Below are positions 10,985-21,088 of a stretch of DNA of 64,000 nucleotides, piece after piece; the stretch's first letter is position 1; each line of letters begins with the position of its first letter. Position numbers and translations under genes: made by a program. Source of the stretch: Staphylotrichum longicolle (taxonomy: Eukaryota; Ascomycota; Sordariomycetes; Sordariales; Chaetomiaceae); contig JAHCVI010000001.1 of assembly GCA_019096155.1 (NCBI GenBank), positions 5,580,001 to 5,644,000 on the forward strand, read 5' to 3'. The notes under the pieces are model-generated. The model was not told the DNA's origin. It saw nothing but the letters and a program-made list of their open reading frames with translations, and ran no database searches.

Positions 10985-12649
10985 ATGGCCTTCTTCCAGG
11001 GCAGCCTCCAAGAGGGCATCGCTGCCGCTCTGCAACAGGCCAAGTCTGTTGTGTGCTTCGTGACAGGTCAGAGAAGCCTTACTGCAACGTCTACATGACA
11101 CACACTGACACGCGAGCAGATAGCGGGGTTGAGAGCCAGCAGTGGGAGGATGAGTTCTTTGCCGAAGACGAGGTGGGCGATCTCCAGACGGCTTCAGTCA
11201 ACGGTGCTCTAACACGAGGACTGTCACTAGATCCGTTCGTTGTTACAAGCCCAGGCTGTGACCCTTCGGCTGCAAGCCGGCTCGCAGGAGGAGGGCTTTC
11301 TTGCTCAGCTCTACCCCCTCCCCAAGAAGCCTACCGCCGTGATCATTAAGTCGGTTCAATGTCAATCTTGAAAAAGAAGTGGAAGCTAACCGCGCTCAGA
11401 AATGCCGAGCTCAAAGAGTACATCGTCTCTGGTGTTTCCAAGGACGAGTTCATGACGAGGATGAAGGCCGCCCTGCTGGCAGCACCACCACCACCACCGA
11501 GTCAACCTTCGCCTGCTCAACCAGCACCCGCACCAACTGAACCCGTGGCAATTTCAACTGCTCCCGCCAGTCAGCCAAGCCCTGCCGTCGATTCTCCGAC
11601 CAGCAGCTCCGCCCAGGCCACCTCTGCGTCGTCAACTAACTCCCGTGTGCAAGCGATCCTGGCCGAGAGAGCCGCAAGGCTTGCGGAGAAGAAGATAAAA
11701 GACGAGGAAGAAGCCAAGAGGCAGCGTGCCGAAAAGGCCAAGGCCAACGCAGAGGCCGAAGCCAGCGGACTCAGGAAACCCGATGCACAGAGCAAGCACG
11801 CCGAGGCCCTCAAGAAGAAGCAACGAGAGGCGCGTGAGGAGCGACAGCGGATTCTCAAAGCCATCGAGGACGACAAGGCGGCGCGCAAGGCCCAAAAGGC
11901 AGAGGCCGAGTCGGTACGGAGAGCGTCGATGGCTTCCGAGAAACCGGACCTGGCCACCTTTGCGCCGGCCAGCCAGCCCCTCCCTTCTACAGGCAAGTCT
12001 AGCGAGCACTGCGCCCTCCAAGTGCGGCTGTTTGACGGCTCGACCATCCGCCACCGTTTCTCGAGCAACGACACTCTGAAAGATGTCAGGAAGTGGGTCG
12101 ACGAGACGCGGGAGGATGGCAAGGAGCGCTACGTCTTCAAGGTGCTCCTGACCCCGCTGCCCAGCAGGACCATCGATGTCAGCGACGAAGACAAATCGCT
12201 CAACAAGCTGGAGCTGGCCCCCTCGTCAACACTGATTCTGCTGCGTGCGCCAAAGTACGCTGCGGTCTCCTCATCCTCTGCGAGGCCCGTGGCTGGTGAG
12301 CCTCAAGGCAGTGCTTTCCAGAGACTCATCGCATACATTCTGGCCATCGTCACGGGTATCCTTGGTACCGTCACCTCCTTTTTCTCGGCGGTTCTCAGTA
12401 CAGCTGGCCCGCCGACAGCACCGGCCGGGTCTGAGGCGACTTCGTCGCAAACCTCTCAAAGCCAGGCCGCGGCTGATGCAGCCAGACGTCGAGGGCGGAT
12501 AGTGGGGATGGACCATGCTGACCAGCGGCGGAACGAGCAACAATTCTACAACGGCAATTCTGTGAGTTGTTGAGCTGGTTTCCGCCAGCAGGCGAGGCGC
12601 TAATTATTTCCAGACCAACTTCGAGCCCAGAACAGACGACGGCGAGTAA
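10985..12649 (+). CDS. UBX-domain protein of the ER type (UBXN4/erasin-like)
   Basis: Five exons: 10985-11066, 11120-11172, 11231-11349, 11400-12561, 12614-12649; 1452 nt, 483 residues. The N-terminus MAFFQGSLQEGIAAALQQAK, followed by WEDEFF and LRLQAGSQEEGFLAQLYPLP, is the thioredoxin-like domain of UBXN4-type proteins (residues 1-85). A Pro/Ala linker and a long charged coiled coil (about 180-260) follow. The UBX domain starts near residue 285 (LQVRLFDGSTIRHRF) and has LPSRTI in its loop. After it comes a hydrophobic hairpin (LIAYILAIVTGILGTVTSFF, about 391-415), expected to anchor the protein in the ER. UBX domains recruit Cdc48/p97, so a role in ER-associated degradation is likely. The first four coding pieces are short and easily missed; each splice is in phase. 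Confidence 0.85.
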
Positions 12650-12885
12650 GCGATGGGTTTGGATACGGCAGGTTGAGGGGATGTCTAGTCGCAGCGCGAA
12701 CTGAATTTGAGGAGGGGGAAGATGTCCTGCGCTGCTGCTCTATTGTACAGTCATTTCATGAGGTAACCCAGCGATTTTCCTCCGGCCTCGTGTGCCCATT
12801 GTTGCCACTCGGCGTTTAAATTACACTCCGTTCCATTATCCACCCACTCTCACAAAGTCTCGTCCACCCGCCCGGTCCACGAAAC

Positions 12886-13555
12886 TTAGAACTGGCTGGC
12901 CGCAGCCTGGCACGCTTTCTGTATGTTGTAAAGAATTCATCAGCACCTCGTTCCGTCCCCCCAGAGAGAAAGTCTTCATCCGGCCCAAAGAAAAGGGAAC
13001 AAGTTTTGTTACACATACCAGCTGCTCCAGATACCACCCGCAGATCTGCATGTTGCCGCCCTGCTCGTCCATGCACTTGAACTGCTCGGTCGCGCCCGCG
13101 CAGTTGTTGCCCCAGCTGCTGTTGGTCTGGGCGGCCTGCGCCTGCGTGGCCTGCGCCGGCTCGGCCGCGCTGCTGGAGCCGCCCACAGGCTGCTGATGCC
13201 GTTGCCGACGACGTGGCCGATGGAGGAGCCGATCGCGACGCCACTGTGTTGTTCGCAAGAGATGTTAGTCATCTTGTTCTTTTTCGGTTTCTTACGGGTT
13301 GGGAGGTGCGAGAGGTAGGTTGGGGACGTACGCGGCGGTGCTGGCCATCTGGCCGAGGAGACCGGGGCCCTGGGAGACGGGCGCGGCCGGAGCATGGGGC
13401 GCCATCGATGTCGGGGCGGCGCCGGGGGCAGAGGGAGCGGCGTAGGTGGTCGCCGGGCGGGTCTGCTGCTGCTGGGTCGGGGCGGGCGCCGAGCGGGCGG
13501 GGACCGTGGGCCGGCTGGGAGCCGGGCGGGCCGAGGACCTGGACTGGCGAGGCAT
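12886..13555 (-). CDS. MIX17: Mix17/CHCHD2-CHCHD10-like twin-Cys protein, with an apparent -1 frameshift
   Basis: Exons in transcription order: 13555-13332, 13243-13019, 12918-12886. The N-terminal 70 residues are Arg/Pro/Ala/Gln-rich like a mitochondrial presequence. The central hydrophobic segment GVAIGSSIGHVVGNGISSL is followed by a CHCH domain ending in QICGWYLEQLKAC. Family members are imported by Mia40 into the intermembrane space and affect cristae and oxidase function. The frame changes between SSL and GGSSSAAEPAQ near 13183-13188: one base (probably T on the coding strand) is missing. With it the CDS is 483 nt, 160 residues. The first Cys pair is spaced CX8C (CAGATEQFKC) rather than the usual CX9C; the second is CX9C. 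Confidence 0.85.
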
Positions 13556-14277
13556 GTTGACTGTATAGGGGAGGGTTATTCGGGGGTGCGGCGATAACGG
13601 GGACGGTTCAACGAGCGAGGTTGTTGCGACGGGGAGGAAAGAGAGTCGGTTTGAAGATGGAGATATTTTGCCGGAGGTGTTGGAGGCCGACGCGATTTTG
13701 CCATTGGCCACTGCTTTGCTGGCGTTCCGGAACACCCGTCTAGAAGCCAATAGAACACCGCCGGGTGGGGCGAGATTTGCGTCGGCCGGGGTTGCCAAAT
13801 GCCGAGTTCAACGTTCGGGGTTAGGGGTCACCATGCTGAGCTGTTGCTACCCCTAGACGCTCGAGACGACATTCGCAGTCAACTTCGCACAGCGTAAGAA
13901 TGTATTTTCAAAATGGGAAGAACCTATTCATTTGCAAGTCGAGACTACAGCGCTAGCTAAGGGCCACTCTACGCCCAAATTCCATCCTAAATCCGGCTCG
14001 ATCTGGAGGCGGGCATGTTCAAAACCAACTGTCTCCTCCGGCCAGGCCAATCCCGAAGGGCCCTAGATATGTTGGAGGACTGATTGTGAGTTGTTCGACA
14101 AATCAAGGCCCAAATCTCCCCCAAGCGCCTCGGTAAACCTTTTTGAGGCTTGCTTAGAGTCAGTTCCGATCACACGGCTGGCTTCGCCAACTCATCCTCG
14201 GCGATGGGTTGGACCGTCTCGACGTGAGATATCTTTCCCAGCCTGCTGTTTCATGCTGTGTGGGTCTAGCTTGATCT
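13556..14277. other. Intergenic upstream of MIX17 and downstream of LRP1
   Basis: No gene seen. Holds a telomere-like GGGGTTAGGGG at 13817-13827, about 262 bp upstream of the MIX17 start. Confidence 0.5.
13817..13827 (+). promoter_or_regulatory. Telomere-like (telobox) motif upstream of MIX17
   Basis: GGGGTTAGGGG, 262 bp upstream of the MIX17 ATG. Confidence 0.35.
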
Positions 14278-14912
14278 TCATTTCTTCTTCTTGCCCCCGT
14301 TACGCTTCGGCCGCTTAGAGATCTTCTCGCCGGCCTCAACCGCGCTGTTCTCGGCGGTCGAGTCCTCTGCCGGACGCTTCTTCTCAGCGGCCTTGGCCGC
14401 TGCCTTTTCCCGCTCCTTGGCAATGAGCTCCGTTAACTTCGCCTTTATGTCTTTGTTGTCGCCCTGTTTTCATGTGAGCGGATGGACGATGCATCAGCAG
14501 TGGAGGGAGGGCCCTACAAGGTCGGATCTCAAAAACCGTGCTGCCACCTCGGTATTGACTGCATTCTCACGCTCCGCAGGCGGGTTTTCAAGTTTCTGGA
14601 TCTTGTCCATGTACTGTTTTACGCGCGTCAACTCGGTGAAGATAGCATGGTTCTTGGTCTCCACCCCGTTCAGGCGTAAGGCGGCTGCATCAGATGTTAG
14701 TAGTTGTTGAAAGGACGGATGAGAGAAGTCTTACAAAAGAGGAGCGACTCTATTGTGTATGACACCAGGACATAAAGCTTAGCCTTATCCAAGAGCGGAA
14801 GCTTGCCGGAGATGTCACCGATGTCGCCCAGAAGAGGCTCCAGGACTTCCTGTGCCTTGTTGAGCTGCTCCTCGAGCTGGTCCAGTTGCGGTGTGATGTC
14901 GCTGACATCCAT
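14278..14912 (-). CDS. LRP1: Lrp1/C1D-type nuclear exosome cofactor
   Basis: Exons in transcription order: 14912-14735, 14684-14518, 14463-14278; 531 nt, 176 residues. The open frame extends upstream, but the ATG at 14912 (MDVSDITPQLDQLEEQL) gives the start expected for the family. The Sas10/Utp3/C1D core contains VLEPLLGDIGDISGKLPLLDKAKLYVLVSY split over the first two thirds, then ALRLNG and ELTRVKQYMDKIQKLE. The C-terminus is a Lys-rich nuclear tail (KRPKRNGGKKKK). C1D/Lrp1 binds Rrp6 and structured RNA in the nuclear exosome. It is divergent from the Cbs2-like gene. Confidence 0.88.
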
Positions 14913-15625
14913 TGTGAACACAGTCCTGCCGGCTTTGAAGTGCTGGAGAATAGTTGTATGTTTGGGCGCACCCGCGAAACCAAACAACGTTCCCTTTGCT
15001 CGATACTTGGGATGTGATTTTGTTGCCTTAGATGTGAATGAAACCTTCCTCAAAACGTCCAAAAACCCTGGACTGGGATCTTTGAAGTTCTGAGCTCCAG
15101 CGCCCCAAAATCGGCTAGCTGCTGTGGCGCCGGTGGATCCCGCTGCAGCGTGCCTTGGGCCCCTCGGCTTTCACCCCCCTGACGGGCCAATCAGTTTGCC
15201 GTGATTTTTTTCTGGTCAATGATCGGGGAAGCAAGAAAATTGAGCTCGCGTCTCTGCAGCTGCCGTCGCCCTCGACCAAAGAAGCCGCCGTCGCGACGGT
15301 TTCAACCCTTCGGCGACTCCAATCTTATGCCCGGCGACCAAATCCAGATTTCAACGGCCACCGAACACAGTCTGAGGATCGATTCCGTCCGCTTCGACCG
15401 AGTCTCCCCCAATGCCGCATCACATGCCCTAGCCATCGAGAGCCACCTGCGTCGGGCCTCTCCCGAATCTGCGACCGGTCCTGCCATGCGCTCCCAGGTT
15501 CCTGCGTGAACACCGGCAATCTGTATCTCCTTCTGGGCAGTCGCCCGCCGTCGCGGGCGTTCGCGCAAATACCCTACAGGTGCACGCCATGGTTCCTCAA
15601 TAACGACGTCGCGGGCCGGGGGGCC
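14913..15625. other. Divergent promoter/leader between LRP1 and the Cbs2-like gene
   Basis: The frame of the downstream gene is open from about 15155, but it has no ATG before 15626 and its composition (Cys, Arg, His, Pro) looks like leader sequence. A CCAAT at 15188-15192 lies in promoter position. An upstream ATG at about 15219 opens a frame of roughly 97 codons in another phase, a possible uORF. Confidence 0.45.
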
Positions 15626-17251
15626 ATGCGCCGGTTGTCGGACCGCAACTTCGCCATGTCGAGATGCTACTCAGCTCAAAAAACCAGCACCTACAAGCCA
15701 TGGAACGGCCCGCGCGGCCTCCCTGTGCATCTTCTGGGCACCCTTGGCCCTATGAAGATCGCGTCCATCAATCAGGATACTCAACCCCTTCGCCCACCAC
15801 ACCTCGAATGCCCCGTCGCTCCTGTGGCACTTCGGCCAACCGGTAGAGAGGCGCAGCCGCCGGCGAAATCTCCAGAAGATGTCCCTGCCCGAGTCCAGGA
15901 TGGTTCCGTTGAGCCGGCGGTGCGCCCCTCAGAAGATACGCCGGCTACGGTCCGGGCTGGTCCTGTCGTGCCGGCAGAAGACCCTCTCGGAGATAAAGCA
16001 TCCACGAACCAGGCTAGGGATGCCGTGCCGGCAGAACAAGAAACGCTGGGAGAGCTGGACCGGATCCAGTCCAAACTTACCCTGTGGAATGCAGAAGAGC
16101 GGCAAGCTCAGGCCCGTCTGCAGCTTCCCGTTGGCATGCCGGCGTTCAAGCCTTCGGATCAAATTCACGTCATGGGCCTAGATTTGGCAGGACGGTACAT
16201 CGCTCACGCCCTAGCCGGCTGCGAAACCATCCCCCCTGTCCGCTACCTGATACACAGGCATTTCCTCTACAAACAATGGCGCCAGGCCAACAAAGAGCTG
16301 ACCCTGTATCGGGACGTCACCAGCATTGCGCGCCGTCGAGTCAAAGCCGAGTATATACCGGAGGATCCGGCCGACTCTCGGAGCAACCGCGTCATCGACA
16401 ACCTGCTTGTGACGCTGCCTCCTGCGGAGGTTGTTCAAGCCATTGGGCATATCAGGCATCGGCTTGATCATCGGTCGACCATTTGCCTCGTGAACGATGG
16501 GCTGGGAGTCGCGGAGGCGTTGATTGAAGCCTACTTCCCGAACGAGTCGAGGCGACCCATCTTCCTCCTAGGGCATTTCACCGCGAGCTTGGGGCATGGC
16601 GAGAGCAGGTTTTCAGTTCGGGAAGTTCAGCCGGGACGGCTCTACCTGTCGCTGTTCTCGCCCGCGAAAGAAGGGGGTCGGCTCAATATCAAGCGCCACC
16701 CACCCTTGGAGCGGACGGCCAGGGCGACTCACTTCATCCGACTGCTCACGGCAATGCCGGGACTCAACGCGACGGGCCACCCCATGCCCGACTTCCTGCG
16801 GTACAAGCTGCCAACCGTGGCTTTCAGGACCATCGTAGACCCGCTGGCGGCACTACTGGACTGCAGGTATAGCGACCTCACGTCCAACCCGTACGCGAGG
16901 CAGCTGATGGATCGACTGATTGGGGAGTTGTCCCGCCTGGTATCTCGACTGCCCGAATGCAGACAGTCAAAGAGGCTGAAGCAGTTCGCCCTCTCCAGCT
17001 CCCTGAGGGACGAAGTGTTCCACAAGCTGATGCTGCGGCGGACTGCCGATAGCAAGTTGCGCGTGCAGGTTGGACGGGGATGGGACACGGATGTCAACTA
17101 TCTGTCGGGATACTTCGTCAGACGCGGCCGTGAGGTGCGGGCCAGCGTCACGGCGCTCGACTCGATCATGTGGGCGGTCAAGGCAAAGCAGGTGGTCGCG
17201 ATGGAGAAGCAGCAGGGCGAGATACCATTCGAGACAGAAGACTCGGCATAA
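15626..17251 (+). CDS. Mitochondrial ketopantoate-reductase-like protein (Cbs2-like)
   Basis: Single exon, 541 residues. I start at 15626 because it is the first in-frame ATG; a second is at 15656. The N-terminus (MRRLSDRNFAMSRCYS) suits a mitochondrial presequence. A Pro/Ala/Glu-rich linker leads to a Rossmann-like start IHVMGLDLAGRYIAHALAG (about residue 180), which matches the ApbA/PanE ketopantoate reductase fold with a degenerate nucleotide loop (GLDLAG in place of GxGxxG). Further matches are LLVTLPPAEVVQAI and ICLVNDGLGVAEAL. The C-terminal third is the all-helical KPR part. Fungal proteins of this type have been compared with yeast Cbs2, a translational activator of cytochrome b mRNA. 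Enzyme activity or RNA role cannot be told from sequence. Confidence 0.75.
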   Translation: MRRLSDRNFAMSRCYSAQKTSTYKPWNGPRGLPVHLLGTLGPMKIASINQDTQPLRPPHLECPVAPVALRPTGREAQPPAKSPEDVPARVQDGSVEPAVRPSEDTPATVRAGPVVPAEDPLGDKASTNQARDAVPAEQETLGELDRIQSKLTLWNAEERQAQARLQLPVGMPAFKPSDQIHVMGLDLAGRYIAHALAGCETIPPVRYLIHRHFLYKQWRQANKELTLYRDVTSIARRRVKAEYIPEDPADSRSNRVIDNLLVTLPPAEVVQAIGHIRHRLDHRSTICLVNDGLGVAEALIEAYFPNESRRPIFLLGHFTASLGHGESRFSVREVQPGRLYLSLFSPAKEGGRLNIKRHPPLERTARATHFIRLLTAMPGLNATGHPMPDFLRYKLPTVAFRTIVDPLAALLDCRYSDLTSNPYARQLMDRLIGELSRLVSRLPECRQSKRLKQFALSSSLRDEVFHKLMLRRTADSKLRVQVGRGWDTDVNYLSGYFVRRGREVRASVTALDSIMWAVKAKQVVAMEKQQGEIPFETEDSA

Positions 17252-17601
17252 GGAGACTGCTGAACAAACAAGCCTGCGCTAGACGGGTGGTCTGGCGTTG
17301 GAGGGCGCTGTAAATCACACTGTAAACACGTAAGGAAGAGGAACGCGACTCGCATGTAGGACATGTACAACACTCAATTTTGTATGATAGAAACCCTACC
17401 TTAGACTTTGGGGGTTATGAAGGCATGGCTGCCTAATGTTGTTGCTTGGAGTCCCTTGTGCGGTTCAATCGCTTGTGTTTCGTGCTGCTCTGCAGTGGTT
17501 TGCAATCACCCCACCAAAATCTTTAGACCCCGCGATCAAGACGAACGGCAATCAACCAGCTCCCCGCATTCCCCGAACACCTCCCACAGAAGCTCGACAA
17601 A
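17252..17601. other. Intergenic, Cbs2-like 3' flank and PDCD5 promoter
   Basis: Two tandem genes are separated by 350 bp. Nothing further seen. Confidence 0.5.
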
Positions 17602-18187
17602 ATGGAGGACTCAGAACTAGAACAGGTTTGATACTGTTAGGGTCCAGGTCAAGCTCCGAACTAACTCGCACCGGCAGATCAGGAAGGCGCGCTTGGAGCA
17701 GCTCAAGGCCCAGGGCGGGGGCAAGGCGGCGTCGGGCGGGAGCGGCAGCCAGGAGCAGGCAGCGCAGAGGCAGTGGGTGTCCTCGGCATTTTACCATCCT
17801 TATTATTGATAATACTGACAAACCCATCCGGCAGACAACAAGAAGGTACCCTGCAACCCGTTTTTACCTTTCCAGAACCCCCCTCTCGAATGCTAACCTC
17901 CGACGACAACGACAGCCGAAGCACGCAAGTCGGTCCTGAACCAGATCCTCGAGCCCGAGGCCGCCGACCGGCTGGGGCGCATCCGGCTCGTCAAGGAGCA
18001 GCGGGCGACCGACATCGAGAACCGGCTGATCATGCTAGCGCAGTCGGGCCAGCTGCGGCAGAAGGTGACGGAGGACCAGCTCAAGGAGCTGCTCAACGCC
18101 ATGGCGGACAACAAGGAGGAGGAGAAGATCGTGGTGAGCCGGAGGAAGGGGTGGGAGGATGACGATGATGACTTGTTGGATCTGTAG
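17602..18187 (+). CDS. PDCD5: PDCD5 (TFAR19) family DNA-binding/co-chaperone protein, contains an 11-nt micro-exon
   Basis: Exons are 17602-17625, 17678-17772, 17835-17845 and 17916-18187; 402 nt, 133 residues. The start MEDSELEQIRKARLEQLKAQ, the core SVLNQILEPEAADRLGRI and the end KIVVSRRKGWEDDDDDLLDL are diagnostic of PDCD5. Exon 2 must end in CA, the 11-nt exon adds the bases for Gln-Gln-Glu, and exon 4 starts with CC, giving QRQQQEAEARKSV. No other combination of the visible GT and AG sites keeps the frame. PDCD5 is a small three-helix protein linked to the chaperonin CCT and to apoptosis in animals. It is convergent with COQ4. Confidence 0.88.
17835..17845 (+). other. 11-nt micro-exon of PDCD5
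   Basis: Flanked by GGCAG on the left and GTACCC on the right. Required to keep the PDCD5 frame between exons ending at 17772 and starting at 17916. Confidence 0.8.
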
Positions 18188-18405
18188 GGCAGAGAGGGTT
18201 GCTGGGCATTTCCTGGGGTCGGATGTACCTAAGGGACTGACTACCTTAGGGTGATGACCGCTGCGCTTTAGTGATTGATGGAGGAGGTTACGGTTCAGTG
18301 CGCCGTGTTGCTATTTCTATGGTATGGTACAGCGTTCACAATTCTACACGCGATCACGGCCGCAAAATGATTTCGTACAATAAATCCAACCTCCTGGCCA
18401 AGCAG

Positions 18406-19373
18406 TTATACACCCGCGCTCGCAGCCGCCTGCTTCCTCTTCCGCTCCTCCCTCTCCCGTTTCCGAATCTCCCTCAAATCCGGCGGCGGCTCCACCCGCA
18501 ACTCGCGCCGCAGCTCCTCGACGTCCTTCTCCAGCTGCTCCTCCCAGTACACATTGATGACCTCGTCCGCGCGCAGCCCGTTGCGCAGCGCCCAGGGCAG
18601 GTAGATCCCGGCGAACCGGCGGCGCTCGCTCTTCTTGAGCGTCGCGGCGGCGAAGACGCTCAGGCCCGTCATGGGCAGCAGGGTGTTGGCGAACTCGAAG
18701 GCCTTGAGCGCCACCTCGCCCTCGCGCACGACGGGCAGGCCCGTCAGGGCGTGGTAGAAGTCGTGGCACTCGCGGTACCGCTGCATGACGTAGGCGCACT
18801 CCTCGTCGTCGATGTAGCGGACCTGCGCGCGCGTGTCCGGGGAGACGCCCTCGCGGTCCAGCCAGGCGACGTAGGTGCGGCCGACCGTGTTGGCGGGCAG
18901 CGAGCGGAGGTAGGGGAGGTTGAGCGAGGTCGAGGTGATGCGCGGGCGGTCGCGGAGGATGCGCCGGCCCGTCGGGTTGGCGAGCATGGCGTCGCGGAGG
19001 CGGTAGATGAAGTACGGGGTCGCGGTGGCTTCGGCGAAGGCAGCGATGAGGTCTGGAATGGGGATGTTAGTCGAAGAGGAGAGGGTGACCGGCGCAGAAG
19101 GGAGGACGGAGGGGGGGTAGTTGGAAGCTTACCTCCTCGTCGAGGATCGCGAAGGGACATCAACCCGGAGCCAATCGCCAGACCGGCCTTTTCGATTCGG
19201 GAGAGTGGCACATGGCCGGGGTAGTTGGGCGGCGGGCGGGTGAGGCTCGAGAAAGAGAAGGGCCGGGAGTGAGTGGCTGCTCTTGTGACTGCTATTGTGA
19301 CTGCTGCGGCGGCAGGCCGAAGCCCATTGCTGCGGGCTACCAGAGCCGCTGTGCGTCTGAGGCAAACCTCCAT
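18406..19373 (-). CDS. COQ4: Coq4, ubiquinone biosynthesis protein
   Basis: Exons in transcription order: 19373-19133 and 19052-18406; 888 nt, 295 residues. The N-terminus MEVCLRRTAALVARSNGLRP is a clear mitochondrial presequence. Family blocks seen: NYPGHVPLSRIEKAGLAIGS, NPTGRRILRDRPRI, and the metal-binding HDFYH with Glu eleven residues later (HDxxHx11E) near residue 178. Next are the block KAFEFANTLLPM and the YLPWA motif. Coq4 sits on the matrix face of the inner membrane; it organises the CoQ complex and takes part in C1 modification of the ring. The 80-nt intron is canonical. A telomere-like motif lies 155 bp upstream. Confidence 0.93.
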
Positions 19374-19889
19374 GACGGGTTGGGTCCGGACCACCAGAAT
19401 GGCATCCTGGTGTTCGATCGGGGAGGAAGATGGTCGGCGTCGGCCAAGGTGGTTCGATGAATCCCGGGCCCTGCGCTGAAGGTCGGGCTTTCGGTCAAAG
19501 TCGGCCGACAGCTCTCTCTAGAAAAGACCCTAACCCTGAATCGCAGATTGAAGGTGTGCTTGAGAAAAGAAAATCGCAATGTTCCGGAATCGAACGGCAA
19601 CATGAAGAAACTCATGGCCTCGATAATACGGGAAAGAGGGCAGGTCTATAGCTTAGAGAACATTCAGATAATACATGAGACCGGTATAGAACATTCAGAT
19701 TTCCGTTTCATTGTTTGCTCCGCCGTGTGCATCACCGCCAATCCTGCGCCCTTTCACTACTCTCGCACTTACATCTTCAACTTTTGACTCATCCAGACAG
19801 TCAGGTTCACTCTGGACCCGACAACACAAACGTTGCATACTGAGAGCATCTTGTTCATTTCTCACGAGCAGCTAACAGCTGACCGCACC
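19374..19889. other. Divergent promoter between COQ4 and the SET-domain gene
   Basis: 516 bp without a gene. Contains CCCTAACCCT at 19528-19537. Confidence 0.5.
19528..19537 (+). promoter_or_regulatory. Telomere-like (telobox) motif upstream of COQ4
   Basis: CCCTAACCCT, 155 bp upstream of the COQ4 ATG and 353 bp upstream of the SET-domain gene. Confidence 0.35.
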
Positions 19890-21088
19890 ATGGAGACCTA
19901 CGACGAGTTCCTCCGTTGGGCCCAAGCTGGCGGCGTCGAACTGAATGGCATCGCACCTCGTTCACTTCCTGGCAGAGGTATCGGTGTAGTCGTTACGAAA
20001 CCGATCAAGGTACATACTGGCCACACTGAAACTACTCCATTCCGTGGTGATCACAGCTAATGTCTCTCCAGGCCAAGGAACTGATTCTCAAGGTGCCCAC
20101 ATCCGCCCTCAGGACCATCGAAACCGTCCGCCCCAAAATCAAGAAGGCCCTCCCCAAAGGCACCAAGGTCCACGCCATCCTCGCCGCCGAGCTGGCCCTG
20201 GACAAGCCCGCGTCCAAGTACAGCCTCTGGAACGCCGTGCTCCCCTCCCGCGACTCCGTCTCCACCAGCATGCCCCTGGCCTGGGACACGGCCCTGCACC
20301 CTTACCTCCCCAAGGCCGCCCTCGCCCTGCTCCGCAAGCAGCAGGCCAAGTTCTCGCGCGACTGGGCCGCCGTCCAGCAGCAGGCCGCCGCCCTGGACCC
20401 GTCCCTCACCCGCCAGGACTACCTCTACGCCTGGCTGCTCGTCAACACGCGCACCTTCTACCACGAGACCCCGCGCACCGCCAAGCTGCCCCGCGACGAC
20501 CGCATGATCATGCAGCCCGTCGCCGACCTGTTCAACCACACCGACGCCGGCTGCGACGTCGCCTTCGGGCCCGACAGCTACACCGTCACCGCGGACCGCG
20601 CGTACGGCGCGGGCGAGGAGGTGCACATCTGCTACGGCAAGCACTCCAACGACTTCCTGCTGGTCGAGTACGGCTTCGTGCTCGCCGAGAACCAGTGGGA
20701 CGAGGTGTGCCTGGACGACGCCGTCCTGCCGGAGCTGAGCGGCGAGCAGAAGGAGCGGCTGGAGGAGAGGGGGTTCCTGGGCAACTACGTGCTCGACGCC
20801 AAGACGGTGTGCTACAGGACGCAGGTGGCGCTCCGGTTGCTGTGCGTGCCGGTGGGCCAGTGGGAGAGGCTGGTGTTCGAGGGAGAGGACGGCGGGGAGG
20901 TGCTGCAGGAGAAGGTGGATCGGTTGCTGGTGAAGGTGCTGCGCAAGTATCGGGGCATAGTGGACAGGACAGTGCAGGAGTTGGAGGACCTCGAGGACGA
21001 TCATCCGGACCAGACAGAGTTGCTTCGTACAAGGTGGCAGCAGATCCATAAGGTGATAGACCAGACAATTGATCGCCTCGAGGCTTGA
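19890..21088 (+). CDS. SET-domain lysine methyltransferase (RuBisCO LSMT/SETD6 class)
   Basis: Exons are 19890-20009 and 20072-21088; 1137 nt, 378 residues. The start METYDEFLRWAQAGGVEL and the early GRGIGVVVTKPIK are the opening of a class VII SET domain. An inserted helical part precedes the catalytic motifs DLFNHTDAGCD (NH motif, about residue 193) and EEVHICYGKHSNDFLLVEYGF (SAM and substrate-lysine channel). A C-terminal helical substrate-binding region follows. Relatives methylate ribosomal proteins or other non-histone substrates. The 62-nt intron is canonical. Convergent with the CPSF6-like gene. Confidence 0.88.

Noticed and set aside
15155..15625. Upstream extension of the Cbs2-like frame
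   Set aside because: The frame is open but has no ATG before 15626, and its residues look like untranslated leader.
19441..19480. Possible tRNA T-arm (GGTTCGAT)
   Set aside because: No matching A-box or cloverleaf could be drawn around it.
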